64,000 bases of DNA from Anaerolineaceae bacterium (GCA_002702705.1 PABH01000013.1:17054-81053); one strand, 5' to 3'. Counted from the stretch's first letter, positions 8,025 to 17,033 are shown. Numbers and translations are program-made. Notes: generated by a model not told the origin, from the sequence alone.

Positions 8025-9719
8025 ATGAAACGTTTTGGACGCTGGATAAAGAAAATTTTCCTTCCACCGCAGGATGCAAGTACGGCCGTACGTTTGTTAC
8101 CTTATGGAATAATTGTTGTTTTAATTATTGGCGTTATTCTTTTTGCTACCGGTAGTTGGGAATACACCAACACCACGGAATTTTGCGGAACGGCTTGCCA
8201 TACCATGCCGCCTCAATATGTTACCCACCAACTTTCCGACCATGCTCGCGTCACCTGTGAAGATTGTCATTTGGGTCGGGCTGAGCTGGCAACCCAAATT
8301 GTGCGTAAAATTCAATATTCATGGCAAACGGGTTCTGCGATGGTCACGAACAGTTATGAATACCCCATTATTGCCCGGAATATGCGCCCGGCCAATGAGG
8401 TTTGTGAAACCTGCCATTATCCTCAGGTTTTTTCTAGTGATCGTTTAATTGAATTAGAACGGTATAAACTGGATGAAAATAATACTTTAAATACCACATA
8501 CCTCATTATGAAAACAGGTGGCGGTACGGAACGTGAGGGCCTTGGTTTTGGTATTCACTGGCATATCGAAAATCCGGTTTATTTTTACGCAACCGATGAA
8601 GAACGTCAAGAAATCCCTTATGTGGTTGTTGAAAATGATGATGGCAGTATGACGGAATATATTGATTCCGAATCAGGGTTTAACCCAGCCATGATTTCAA
8701 CCGAAGATTTAGAGCCGATGGACTGTATCACCTGCCATAATCGAACTGCGCATGGTATTACCAACCCGGATGATAAGATTGATCAACTGATGTCTCGCGG
8801 CGAAATTTCCGCAGATATTCCCTATATCCGCAACCAGGCCAGCCTGGTGCTACGCAGTAATTATGAAGACCAAGAATCTGCCCGCCTGGGGATTGAAAAA
8901 CTTCTCGATAATTACGAACGAGATTATCCTTTGGCTTATCAAAAATATAAAGCCGAATTGGAAGTTGCTGTAGAAAAATTATGGGCTTATTACGAAAATG
9001 CAGTCTTTTTTGATCAGGAAATGAAATGGGACACTCATCCGGATAATGCACAGCACCTGGATTCACCCGGTTGTTTCCGCTGCCATGATGGAAAACACCT
9101 TACAGAAGAAAACGAAGCCGTTCGTTTAGAATGTAATATTTGCCATTCAATCCCGGTTGTTTCCGGACCGAATGAATTTGTCACCGATATTGAAGTCAGC
9201 AAGGGGATTGAGCCGGAAAACCATAAAAACAGCAATTGGATTGGCTTGCACCGGGAATATTTTGATGATACCTGCGCGAACTGTCACACCGTTGAAGATC
9301 CCGGTGGTGCCAGCAATACATCTTTCTGTTCCAACTCCGGTTGCCACGGCCAAAGTTGGGAATATGCCGGCTTTAACGCACCCAAACTGCGTGAGTTATT
9401 AGAAGAAATGGTGAAAGTCCAGCCCACGCAGCAGCCGGAAGAACCCCTCCAGCCTGGTGAAACACCGACCTATGAATCAATCGCCGGATTGTTTGATAAA
9501 TGTACAGTTTGCCATGGGGATGACAGCTTAAAAGGCGTCAACCTTTCCAGTTATGAAACTATCATGGCCGGTGCTGATGATGGTCCGTTGGTTGTTCCTG
9601 GCGATGCGGAAAACAGTTTAATCGTGATTGCCCAATCTCAAGATCAAGCGCATTTTGGTCAATTCACTCCGCAGGAATTGGAACGAATCGTTGAATGGAT
9701 TAATGCAGGCGCTGAGTAA
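8025..9719 (+). CDS. NapC/NirT-like nonaheme cytochrome with C-terminal c-type domain
   Basis: The start at ATG 8025 follows TTGGAGGT. The 564-residue protein has a short cytoplasmic N-terminus and one membrane helix (about residues 25-45). A NapC/NirT-like region begins with CGTACHTMP, an unusual CX3CH, followed by CEDCH and CETCH. Further motifs are CITCH, CFRCH, CNICH, CANCH, CSNSGCH (CX4CH) and a last CTVCH, nine in all. The final 85 residues form a Planctomycete-type cytochrome c domain (CTVCHGDDSLKG ... GQFTPQELERIVEWI) homologous to the end of the b/c fusion at 11174. By family it should take electrons from menaquinol and pass them outward. It is monocistronic, with its own terminator. 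Confidence 0.85.
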   Translation: MKRFGRWIKKIFLPPQDASTAVRLLPYGIIVVLIIGVILFATGSWEYTNTTEFCGTACHTMPPQYVTHQLSDHARVTCEDCHLGRAELATQIVRKIQYSWQTGSAMVTNSYEYPIIARNMRPANEVCETCHYPQVFSSDRLIELERYKLDENNTLNTTYLIMKTGGGTEREGLGFGIHWHIENPVYFYATDEERQEIPYVVVENDDGSMTEYIDSESGFNPAMISTEDLEPMDCITCHNRTAHGITNPDDKIDQLMSRGEISADIPYIRNQASLVLRSNYEDQESARLGIEKLLDNYERDYPLAYQKYKAELEVAVEKLWAYYENAVFFDQEMKWDTHPDNAQHLDSPGCFRCHDGKHLTEENEAVRLECNICHSIPVVSGPNEFVTDIEVSKGIEPENHKNSNWIGLHREYFDDTCANCHTVEDPGGASNTSFCSNSGCHGQSWEYAGFNAPKLRELLEEMVKVQPTQQPEEPLQPGETPTYESIAGLFDKCTVCHGDDSLKGVNLSSYETIMAGADDGPLVVPGDAENSLIVIAQSQDQAHFGQFTPQELERIVEWINAGAE

Positions 9720-9744
9720 TTTAATCTGACTGTAAAATAAAGTT

Positions 9745-9788
9745 AATGGATAAACCATATATTGTGTTTTGGTTTATCCATTTTTTTA
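9745..9788 (+). terminator. Intrinsic terminator after the NapC-like gene
   Basis: AATGGATAAACC pairs perfectly with GGTTTATCCATT (9771-9782) across a 14-base loop and is followed by a T run. Confidence 0.85.
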
Positions 9789-9845
9789 TTAAGATAAGTA
9801 ACACTTATACACCTTGATAAGTTCAAACTTCGTTAATTTGGTCAT

Positions 9846-9924
9846 ATTTACACAAAAACTATGACATTCATCATGAAACTAACAAAAGTGAAAAAAAACA
9901 CAAGTCTTTTTAATGTATAATTAA
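9846..9924 (+). promoter_or_regulatory. Second copy of the cytochrome upstream element
   Basis: A 27-base block at 9846-9872 (ATTTACACAAAAACTATGAC onward) and TTTTTAATGTATAATTAA at 9907-9924 repeat the arrangement found upstream of the NapC-like gene, with nearly identical spacing. TATAAT at 9916-9921 is the probable -10. The ATG lies about 80 bases further on. Confidence 0.6.
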
Positions 9925-10005
9925 TAATTGAATTAAAGAGATTTCCGGTCAGTTTTCACAACATTGTATTTTCTGATTTTTAAAAACATTTAAGGAGAAT
10001 TATTT

Positions 10006-11169
10006 ATGAAGGAAAACAAATTCCTTAACGTTAGGTTTTTGCCACTTCTCCTGCTGGTCATGGTCGTTTTGATAGCAGCCAGTTTTTGGTTTGTTTCACC
10101 AGTAGCTGCACAAGACGGCACAGGTGATGAACCATCCAATGCGGCTTGTTTATCCTGCCATGCTGAAGCATCCACTCCGATGGAACTACCAAATGGTGAA
10201 TTGTTATCGATCCAAATTAGCGTTGATAATTTTGGTAAATCCGTACACGGTCGTAATGAGGTGTCTTGTGTAACCTGTCATGTTGATATCAGTGGTTTCC
10301 CTCATCCCGAAAATGATGCTGCAACGATTCATGAATACAAAGTTGGTTATTTAGATACCTGTGCAGAATGCCATGAAGAACAGGCTTCCCAAACCCAAGA
10401 CAGTATTCATGGTATGCTGTTGGCTGAGGGCAATACCAATGCACCAACCTGTATGGACTGTCATAACCCGCACACCCAGCCATTTGTTGATGAAGTCAGT
10501 AAAGCGACATTTGCCCAGGTTTGTGCCCAATGCCATAATGGTATTTATGAAGAGTACAGTAATACGGTCCATGGCTCAGCCCTAATCAACGAGGGGAATC
10601 AAGATGTTCCTGGCTGTGTGGATTGTCATGGCGTGCATTCAATTGCTGATCCCACAACGGCAGAGTTCCGTAACAGTTCCATTTATATGTGTGCGAACTG
10701 TCATACTGATGAAAGTATCATGGGAAAATATGGTATTTCCACTGATGTGTTAGATACCTATGTTGCTGATTTTCATGGCACAACCGTAACCATCTTTGAA
10801 GAGACAGAACCCGGTCAGCTTACCAATAAGGCTGTTTGTTACGATTGTCATGGTATTCATGATATTCTAAGTGTTAATGACCCCAACAAGGGCCTGGCTG
10901 TGAAAGAAAATATGCTTGCAGCCTGCCAAAAATGTCATCCGGATGCGACCACGAATTTCCCCGATTCATGGCTAAGTCACTATCGACCTGACCGAGAGAA
11001 ATTCCCGCTGGTTTATTATGTCGATCTGTTTTACAAAATATTAATTCCAACCGTATTAGGCGGTATGGCAATCTTTGTCCTGAGTGATGTCTATTTCCGA
11101 CTTCGGAAACGCTTTCAGAAACCTGCCGCCGAGTCGGTCAGTGAATCCAAAGACGTGGAAAAGGAGTAA
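10006..11169 (+). CDS. Nonaheme c-type cytochrome with C-terminal membrane anchor
   Basis: The ATG at 10006 follows AAGGAGAA. The 387-residue protein has a cleavable-looking signal peptide ending near VAAQ (about residue 36), then nine CXXCH motifs: CLSCH, CVTCH, CAECH, CMDCH, CAQCH, CVDCH, CANCH, CYDCH, CQKCH. Many extra histidines in HGM/VHG/FHG contexts are suitable distal ligands. One transmembrane helix near residues 345-366 ends in a basic tail. The layout matches membrane-attached multiheme proteins that couple to a b-type subunit. The b-type gene starts five bases after the stop, so they form one operon. No catalytic-heme CXXCK is present. Confidence 0.88.
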   Translation: MKENKFLNVRFLPLLLLVMVVLIAASFWFVSPVAAQDGTGDEPSNAACLSCHAEASTPMELPNGELLSIQISVDNFGKSVHGRNEVSCVTCHVDISGFPHPENDAATIHEYKVGYLDTCAECHEEQASQTQDSIHGMLLAEGNTNAPTCMDCHNPHTQPFVDEVSKATFAQVCAQCHNGIYEEYSNTVHGSALINEGNQDVPGCVDCHGVHSIADPTTAEFRNSSIYMCANCHTDESIMGKYGISTDVLDTYVADFHGTTVTIFEETEPGQLTNKAVCYDCHGIHDILSVNDPNKGLAVKENMLAACQKCHPDATTNFPDSWLSHYRPDREKFPLVYYVDLFYKILIPTVLGGMAIFVLSDVYFRLRKRFQKPAAESVSESKDVEKE

Positions 11170-11173
11170 GATG

Positions 11174-12331
11174 ATGAGTAAAGAAACTAAAACCTATCTG
11201 CGTTTTGATGTTGCCCGCCGGATTGAGCATCTTTTGATGATCTTGTCATTTACAACCCTTGGCTTGACCGGATTGATTCAAAAATTTGCATTAAATGATA
11301 TTTCCCTGTGGTTGGTAAAAGTTTTGGGTGGTATCGAAACAGTCCGTATTATCCATCGTGTTGCGGCAACCGTGTTTATTCTGGAGGGAATCTATCATTT
11401 GATTCTCTTGGGTTATATTCTTTATGTTCAACGCAAACAAGCCACCATGATGCCCGGTATTAAAGATGCTACCGATGCCCTGCAAGTATTTTTGCACAAT
11501 CTTGGCCTGGGTAAAAAATATCCAAAAATGCCGCGCTATAACTTCACCGAAAAAGCCGAATACCTGGCGATGGTATGGGGTTTTGTGTTGATGGGATTAA
11601 CCGGCTTTATGTTGTGGAATCCCATTCTGACAGCAAAACTGCTGCCTGGTGAGTTTATCCCGGCTGCGAAAGCAGCGCATGGCGCAGAAGCCGTCCTGGC
11701 GGTTTTGGCGATCATTCTCTGGCATTTTTACAATGTGCATATCAAACATTGGAACTGGTCAATGATCAAAGGACACCTTACCAGACACGAGATGGAAGAA
11801 GAACATGGTCAGGAACTGGAACAAATTGAATCCGGTGAAGTTTATGTACCACCCGCACCATCTGTGTACAAAAAACGCATGGCCATTTTTGCCCCCCTGT
11901 CAGCGGTTTTGTCCATTGCATTAATTGCTGGTTTGATCTTTTTTATTACCTTTGAAGATTCGGCAATTACCACGGTGCCGCCAGTATATGCTGATGTGGA
12001 TGTATTTGTGCCGCAAACCCCAACGCCGATGCCAACGCAAGTCCCAACCCCGACCCCTGATCCGGCTATGGCAAACACATGGGATGGTGGTATTAATTCT
12101 ATTTTTGAACAACAATGTGGTTTGTGCCATGGGAATAATGGCGGTTTGTCAATTGAGACCTATTCGGGTGTCATCCAGGGTGGTGACAGCGGACCCATTA
12201 TTATCCCCGGTTCACCGGATGCCAGTTCCGTGTTAACAATTGCTGATCCGGCAAATAGCCATCCTGGTCAATTCACGGAAGATCAGCTTGAAAAAATCCG
12301 TGTATGGATTTCAAATGGTGCACCGAAATAA
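11174..12331 (+). CDS. Cytochrome b (FdhI/thiosulfate-reductase type) fused to cytochrome c
   Basis: AAGGAG overlaps the previous stop region. ATG 11174 has the better spacing (7 bases) over ATG 11171, and the longer frame from 11084 lies inside the previous gene. Residues of about 15-220 carry four membrane helices with histidines placed for two b hemes (RIEH, RIIHR, AAHG, WHFYNVHIKHW), as in formate-dehydrogenase/thiosulfate-reductase cytochrome b. A fifth helix (about 240-260), a Thr/Pro linker and a c-type domain with CGLCH follow. This places a c heme on the outside next to the quinone-reactive subunit. It probably partners with the nonaheme protein as a quinol:cytochrome module. Confidence 0.85.
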   Translation: MSKETKTYLRFDVARRIEHLLMILSFTTLGLTGLIQKFALNDISLWLVKVLGGIETVRIIHRVAATVFILEGIYHLILLGYILYVQRKQATMMPGIKDATDALQVFLHNLGLGKKYPKMPRYNFTEKAEYLAMVWGFVLMGLTGFMLWNPILTAKLLPGEFIPAAKAAHGAEAVLAVLAIILWHFYNVHIKHWNWSMIKGHLTRHEMEEEHGQELEQIESGEVYVPPAPSVYKKRMAIFAPLSAVLSIALIAGLIFFITFEDSAITTVPPVYADVDVFVPQTPTPMPTQVPTPTPDPAMANTWDGGINSIFEQQCGLCHGNNGGLSIETYSGVIQGGDSGPIIIPGSPDASSVLTIADPANSHPGQFTEDQLEKIRVWISNGAPK

Positions 12332-12350
12332 GAAATAATTTTCCTAACAA

Positions 12351-12380
12351 AACACCGCTTTTCGAGGCGGTGTTTTTTGT
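12351..12380 (+). terminator. Terminator of the cytochrome island
   Basis: AACACCGC, an eight-base loop, GCGGTGTT (12367-12374), then T-rich sequence, 19 bases after the stop at 12331. Confidence 0.85.
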
Positions 12381-12804
12381 TTAATACGGTCATTTGAAAT
12401 GTGGATTGATGGAAATCGCTATTGATGGTGCAAAAAATAACGCTGCAGCTGGGTGAATTGCCCTATATTTTTTATGGACAGGGTTTAATCAAGGGTTTAT
12501 CATTAAGTAGACAAACAAAATGTAAAAACAACTTTAAATGTCTACGTTTTGTCAACGTCCATCCGGTATAAATAGATATAACATAAACATAAGCACGGGG
12601 GCGTATGCAAAACTGGGGGCGATTTACAGGGGACATACGCCAGAGAGGATCGATAGTGTCAAGGGGAAAACATTATCGATCTTTTTTTACCAAGTTGTAG
12701 AAGTTGGGTTTGGTTTGCGAAAAAATTGAACTTGTTATGGAAATTTATAACTGACAATATAAGGTGAACAAACAACTCACCATGTCAGACTTTTTCTGAA
12801 TTTG
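12381..12804. other. Gene-free interval holding a candidate small RNA
   Basis: Between the cytochrome terminator and the mutS2 stop. A 63-codon open frame (12538-12729) has no ribosome binding site and lies across the hairpins, so it is not called. The candidate structured RNA at 12597-12688 is the only organised feature seen. Confidence 0.5.
12597..12688 (+). ncRNA. Candidate structured RNA ending in an intrinsic terminator
   Basis: Two hairpins in series. GGCGTATG (12600-12607) pairs with CATACGCC (12634-12641) around a purine-rich loop. GATCGATAGTG (12648-12658) then pairs with CATTATCGATC (12671-12681, one G-U) and runs straight into seven T. A terminator with no coding gene before it suggests a short noncoding transcript. 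A possible -35 TTGTCA lies at 12549-12554, but no convincing -10. It does not match any RNA family I recognise. Confidence 0.35.
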
Positions 12805-15234
12805 TTAATCGTTGTTCAAAAAAGCAACGGTGACCCCATCCCCGCCTTCACGTTCCGTTCCGCTTTCCCAGCGGTTAATATATTGGGATTGGGTTAATGC
12901 CTGGCGCACTACCTGGCGTAATTTTCCGGTACCTTTGCCGTGAATGATACGGACAAAGGGCATAGCTGCCAGATAAGCGTTTTCCACAAAATTCTCCAAA
13001 CCTGCCAGAGCATCTTCTGCCATTTGTCCGCGCAGGTCAAGTTCTGAACCCGGTGAAGGATGATTTACGGAAATAATAGCGGGGTTTTCTTGTTTTGCCG
13101 ATTGTTCCAGCACCTTCCGCACCCGGGAATTTAACTTCGGCTGCTGCTGTACCGCGGCGGATTCACTTTCATCTTGGGCGCCAGGAAGCTGGATATCTTT
13201 TAATTCTGCCCGGATGCGCAAATTACCAACCTGCACTTCCACATCGGATTCTGTGATTGCTGTAATGACACCTTTCATGCCAACAGACCGCACCTTTACC
13301 TTATCGCCCAATTTGAACGAGCGAGGACTGCTTGATGCTTCCTTACGGATAACTGGTGTTTGGACCTCCGCTTGTATGGCGTCCGCTTTTTCTTCCATTG
13401 CCTTTAAGGCTTCCAATGGCTGGCGGGCGCGGGCTAGATCTCGCCGCAGCAGGCGGATTTCTTCTTGTAAGGTTTCCACCGTGTCTTCAGCTTCCTGCCG
13501 GGCTTTTTCTAAAATTTCCAGGCGTTGGTCTTCGATTTTTTCGAGTTTTTGATCCAGTTCTTTTTCTTTATCTCGGGCGCGTTTGCGTGCTTTTTCAGCA
13601 GAGCGCCTTTCCCGGCGGGCAATTTTGTTTTGGCGGTGAATTTCGTTTAACAAATCTTCCGCATGCAGTTCATTCGGGTCCACCCGGCTGCGGGCATCTT
13701 CAATGATTTCTTTTTGCAGACCCAAACGTTCACAAATGGCCAGGGCATTGGAACGCCCTGGTAAACCAATCAGCAGGTGATAGGTGGGTTTTAAGGTGCG
13801 CAGGTTAAATTCCATGCTGGCATTAATTACCCCGGGTGTGCTGTGAGCATAGGCTTTTAATTCGGGATAGTGGGTGGCGATGATGCTGGTGATTTGGTGA
13901 CTCACCAGGAAGGTTAATAATGCTTGAGCCAGGGCAGATCCTTCTTGTGGATCTGTGCCCGAGCCTAATTCATCAAATAATACCAGACAGGTACTGGTGG
14001 CTTGTTTTAAAATGCGGGTGATATTGGTGATATGCCCGGAGAATGTTGATAGGGATTGTTCGATTGATTGTTCGTCACCAATGTCGGCGAAAATATCCGA
14101 AAAAACGGAAAGCTGGCTGCCGGATTGGGCGGGGATGTGCAGGCCGGATTGCGCCATTAAGGCTAATAAACCGACTGTTTTTAAACTGACGGTTTTTCCA
14201 CCCGTGTTTGGCCCGGTGATAATCACTCCAAACGTCTCATCATCCAATTCTACATCAATCGCGACCACGGTGTTGGGGTCTAATAAGGGGTGGCGGGCAT
14301 CCCTTAAACGAATAGTGCTGCCGGGGTGCCCCTCTGCTTTTTCCTGGAAGTTAACCATAATCGGTTCCACCGCATCCAGATCTTCGGCGTATTTGGCTTT
14401 CATTAAGATTAGGTCAAATTTGGCCAAAGCGTAAACCAGGTTGCGGATGGTGTAAACTTCTGCGCCAATCTGATCACTTAACTCACTGAGAATACGCCGG
14501 ATCTCATCCCGTTCTTCGAGTTGTAATTCATGCCAGCGGTTGTTCAGCTCGACGGTGGACAGTGGTTCGATGAACAGTGTTGCGCCGGAAGAGGATTGGT
14601 CGTGGATGATGGCTTTGATACGCCCTTTGAACTCAGCCCGCAGCGGGATGACATACCGCCCGTTACGTTGGGTGATAATCGCTTCTTGCAGTAGTTTGAT
14701 TTTGTTTGGGTCAGAAATCATTTGCTGCAGTTTGCCCAACAGGCGATCATGAGCGATTTTGGTTTCTTTCCGAATGCTGGCGAGTTTGGGTGTGGCATTA
14801 TCGGCTACTTCGCCGCGATCGGTGATGATTTTGGAGATGGCCTCGATGATGCCGGGAGGGGGAACCATATCCTGCCCTAATTCCGCCAGGTGAGGGGTCT
14901 TATCCGCGTTACTTTCCAGAACACGGTGTAGATCACGGCCGGCAATGAGGGTTGTTTTAATCGTTAGTAGTTCGCTGGCTTCTAACACACCGTGCTGTGC
15001 GGCGCGGTTTACCCAGGGTCGAATATCGCGGCTGCCGCCGACACTCACTTCGGCTTGCAGGCTGAGTAAATAGCGCGCTTCGGAGGTGGCGGCGAGGCTT
15101 GTTTGCACCAGGTCCAGCTTGTTTTCGGGACGCAAATTAAAGGCCAGTTCTTTGGAAGCACTGAAAGCCGCGTATTCTGCCAGTTTTGATTGGATTTTAT
15201 TAAATTCAAGTGTGTTTAACGTTTTTTGGTCCAT
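12805..15234 (-). CDS. mutS2: Endonuclease MutS2
   Basis: An 809-residue protein of normal MutS2 length. In order: the MutS core lever/clamp region (about residues 1-290), the ABC-type ATPase with Walker A GPNTGGKT (about 340), Walker B LVLFDELGSGTDP (about 420) and an Ala/Arg/Glu-rich coiled coil (about 520-610). A small KOW-like segment follows (about 640-690), and a C-terminal Smr nuclease domain carries LDLRG (about 735) and HGKGTGKL (about 775). MutS2 lacks the mismatch-binding domain. It is linked to suppression of recombination and, in Bacillus, to splitting of collided ribosomes. No operon partner is seen. Confidence 0.97.
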   Translation of the reverse strand: MDQKTLNTLEFNKIQSKLAEYAAFSASKELAFNLRPENKLDLVQTSLAATSEARYLLSLQAEVSVGGSRDIRPWVNRAAQHGVLEASELLTIKTTLIAGRDLHRVLESNADKTPHLAELGQDMVPPPGIIEAISKIITDRGEVADNATPKLASIRKETKIAHDRLLGKLQQMISDPNKIKLLQEAIITQRNGRYVIPLRAEFKGRIKAIIHDQSSSGATLFIEPLSTVELNNRWHELQLEERDEIRRILSELSDQIGAEVYTIRNLVYALAKFDLILMKAKYAEDLDAVEPIMVNFQEKAEGHPGSTIRLRDARHPLLDPNTVVAIDVELDDETFGVIITGPNTGGKTVSLKTVGLLALMAQSGLHIPAQSGSQLSVFSDIFADIGDEQSIEQSLSTFSGHITNITRILKQATSTCLVLFDELGSGTDPQEGSALAQALLTFLVSHQITSIIATHYPELKAYAHSTPGVINASMEFNLRTLKPTYHLLIGLPGRSNALAICERLGLQKEIIEDARSRVDPNELHAEDLLNEIHRQNKIARRERRSAEKARKRARDKEKELDQKLEKIEDQRLEILEKARQEAEDTVETLQEEIRLLRRDLARARQPLEALKAMEEKADAIQAEVQTPVIRKEASSSPRSFKLGDKVKVRSVGMKGVITAITESDVEVQVGNLRIRAELKDIQLPGAQDESESAAVQQQPKLNSRVRKVLEQSAKQENPAIISVNHPSPGSELDLRGQMAEDALAGLENFVENAYLAAMPFVRIIHGKGTGKLRQVVRQALTQSQYINRWESGTEREGGDGVTVAFLNND

Positions 15235-15362
15235 AGTATCGATGCGAGTTTACCATAAAATGAGGGGCATATATAGGGGGCAGGATATCCGCTTGTTAAA
15301 AACCATTCCAGTGGGGGTGCGGCAGCTGGTCAATTGGGTAGGAAGGGATTATGGTTACCATT

Positions 15363-16319
15363 TTATTTAGTGTGTACCGCGAAAAATTCCTGGATCAAAT
15401 CGAGATCCAGGTAACCATGACCGCCTTCATCGAAACGGATATAGGTAACGTCTTTGTTTAAGGTTTCTAGCAGGGATATAAACCGATCCACTGGTTCGAT
15501 TGGGGCACGATCATCATCTGCAGTGTGGAAGATCAAAAGCGGTACATGGATCTCATCTGCCCATTGAATGGCGGAACGGCGTTCGTATTCCTCCGGCACT
15601 TCTTCCGGTGTACCACCCACGCGTTCTATCAGTATAGATTGCATGCTTCCCCCCTCACGGAAATGATATACGGAAGCTAAATCTGGCACACCACCTGCTA
15701 TGATGGCTGCTCGCACACGATCATCCATCCTGAGGACTTCATAAGTCATAATACTTCCACGTGATCCGCCCAACATGACAATCTTGTTGCTGTCCGCAAA
15801 GGTGCAACGTTCGGCGAAATCCAGTAATTTGATCACATCCTGGACATCATCTCCGCCAAATTCGTCTTTTCCGGTGCCATTGAATGTTTCGCGGTACTGG
15901 CTGGCGAACACAATCGCTTTTAGTGGGATTGCAAAATAGGACGGGACGAATGGTTGAACTGCGCCCAAATCTGCGTTTCCGCCGCGATTATAGATCAAAA
16001 TGGGATAGGGGTTTGGCTGTTCAAGATAATCCTTGGGGGCAGCGATGTACCCTTCCACAATGTTCCCCTGGCTGAGATAGGTGAATGCATAGGTATAAGC
16101 CGCCTCGTCGTTTTCTGCAACAGTGGAACTGACTTCTTCCAGCGATAAAACATCATCCAGATTGATCAATTCCTCGATGGAGTGGATTAATGGCGGCGGG
16201 GTTGCCGTTGGGGTGTTGCTGGCGGTGGGGGTAATAGTCGGCTGCGTTTGGATAACAACCGGTGTACATGAGGCAAGTATAAAGATGAAAGCGGGGAGTA
16301 TTTTGATAGTGAATTTCAT
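15363..16319 (-). CDS. Alpha/beta-hydrolase lipoprotein (prolyl oligopeptidase-like)
   Basis: A 318-residue protein with a lipobox ILASC and a Thr/Pro linker, so it is anchored outside the membrane. The hydrolase domain (about residues 75-318) shows YNRGG before the nucleophile, GGSRGS with the probable catalytic Ser (about 190), TADDDRAP with the Asp (about 270) and GGHGY with the His (about 300). This order is that of dienelactone-hydrolase/S9 peptidase-like enzymes acting on peptides or esters, and the substrate is unknown. It is monocistronic, between mutS2 and the repeat field. Confidence 0.82.
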   Translation of the reverse strand: MKFTIKILPAFIFILASCTPVVIQTQPTITPTASNTPTATPPPLIHSIEELINLDDVLSLEEVSSTVAENDEAAYTYAFTYLSQGNIVEGYIAAPKDYLEQPNPYPILIYNRGGNADLGAVQPFVPSYFAIPLKAIVFASQYRETFNGTGKDEFGGDDVQDVIKLLDFAERCTFADSNKIVMLGGSRGSIMTYEVLRMDDRVRAAIIAGGVPDLASVYHFREGGSMQSILIERVGGTPEEVPEEYERRSAIQWADEIHVPLLIFHTADDDRAPIEPVDRFISLLETLNKDVTYIRFDEGGHGYLDLDLIQEFFAVHTK

Positions 16320-16429
16320 GATTGGAGTAATTCCTTTTCAGAAAAGCAAGCGATCATTAATGTTTTGTAGGTTGGGCAAAGATTGGTTGGGTTTAACTTG
16401 ATTAGCTCGATAGATTCGTTAAAAATTAA

Positions 16430-16562
16430 TAATGTTTGAGGTGTGCCCAACGTTTTGATGTGGATATGAAAATTATTGGGCACGTACCCATCCAAGTGTT
16501 ATGAAGGAGGATGAACCCTCGCGTTCAATTATTTTTGATAATAAGTACATGCCCAACCCACC
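16430..16562. repeat. REP-like palindromic unit, type 2 (next to the RAYT gene)
   Basis: GTGCCCAACG (about 16443) faces ATTGGGCACGT (about 16476-16486), and the unit closes with CATGCCCAACCCACC (about 16549-16563). The inner segment ATGAAGGAGG...TTTTTGATAA matches the copy at 17511. It ends at the stop codon of the transposase gene, so the element and the gene are physically joined. Confidence 0.75.
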
Positions 16563-17033
16563 TTATTGGAAACGGCGGATTGTGGAATATTTCCAATCCA
16601 TCGCGTTTTCGACGTATCCATGTTTTACGGGGTTAAAATGTACATAATTGATATGTTTCTCAAAATCCTTTTCATCGGTTATAAAATGTTCCCAATAACG
16701 ACGCTGCCATATTGTTCGCTCTCTTTTGTTTTTTCTGGATTCAGAGATCGGTGTATTTAATGATTTTTTCCAATTTTTGCTGAAATATCCTTTGATCAAA
16801 TTCCATCGTAGAGGATAATTTGCATCTCCCTCCGGTAAAGACCAAATCGAATGGAAGTGGTCTGGCAAAATTACCAATGCTTGAACAAAATAAGGATGTT
16901 TCTCCTTTGTCCAGAGGAAAGCATCTTTTAATAATTGAACAGCCTGTGGATTTTCAAAAACAGGTTGGCGTTCATAGGTAACCACCGTGAAAAAATAGGT
17001 GCCCCCTGGAATAAACATCCGTCTATATTTCAT
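16563..17033 (-). CDS. REP-associated tyrosine transposase (RAYT, IS200-like Y1)
   Basis: A 156-residue Y1 transposase. The HUH metal-binding motif is visible as DHFHSIW (H59-F-H61) and the probable nucleophile is Tyr130 in YVHFNPVKHG. RAYT enzymes nick and join single-stranded DNA at REP palindromes and are domesticated relatives of IS200/IS605 transposases. The gene sits inside a field of palindromic units with TTGGGCACG/CGTGCCCAA arms on both sides (16430-17757), which is the expected context. The frame appears intact and full length. No tnpB is present. The start MKYRRMFIPG is typical of the family. Confidence 0.92.
   Translation of the reverse strand: MKYRRMFIPGGTYFFTVVTYERQPVFENPQAVQLLKDAFLWTKEKHPYFVQALVILPDHFHSIWSLPEGDANYPLRWNLIKGYFSKNWKKSLNTPISESRKNKRERTIWQRRYWEHFITDEKDFEKHINYVHFNPVKHGYVENAMDWKYSTIRRFQ

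Noticed and set aside
5435..11169. Nitrite reductase NrfA or hydroxylamine oxidoreductase
   Set aside because: No CXXCK heme and no cross-linking Tyr motif; the heme counts and layout do not match.
12585..12690. tmRNA
   Set aside because: The GGGGGCG...ACAGGGGA stretch resembles a tmRNA 5' end, but there is no tag peptide frame, no TTCGA arm and no CCA-like 3' end.
12538..12729. 63-codon frame
   Set aside because: No RBS; it runs across the candidate RNA hairpins and terminator.
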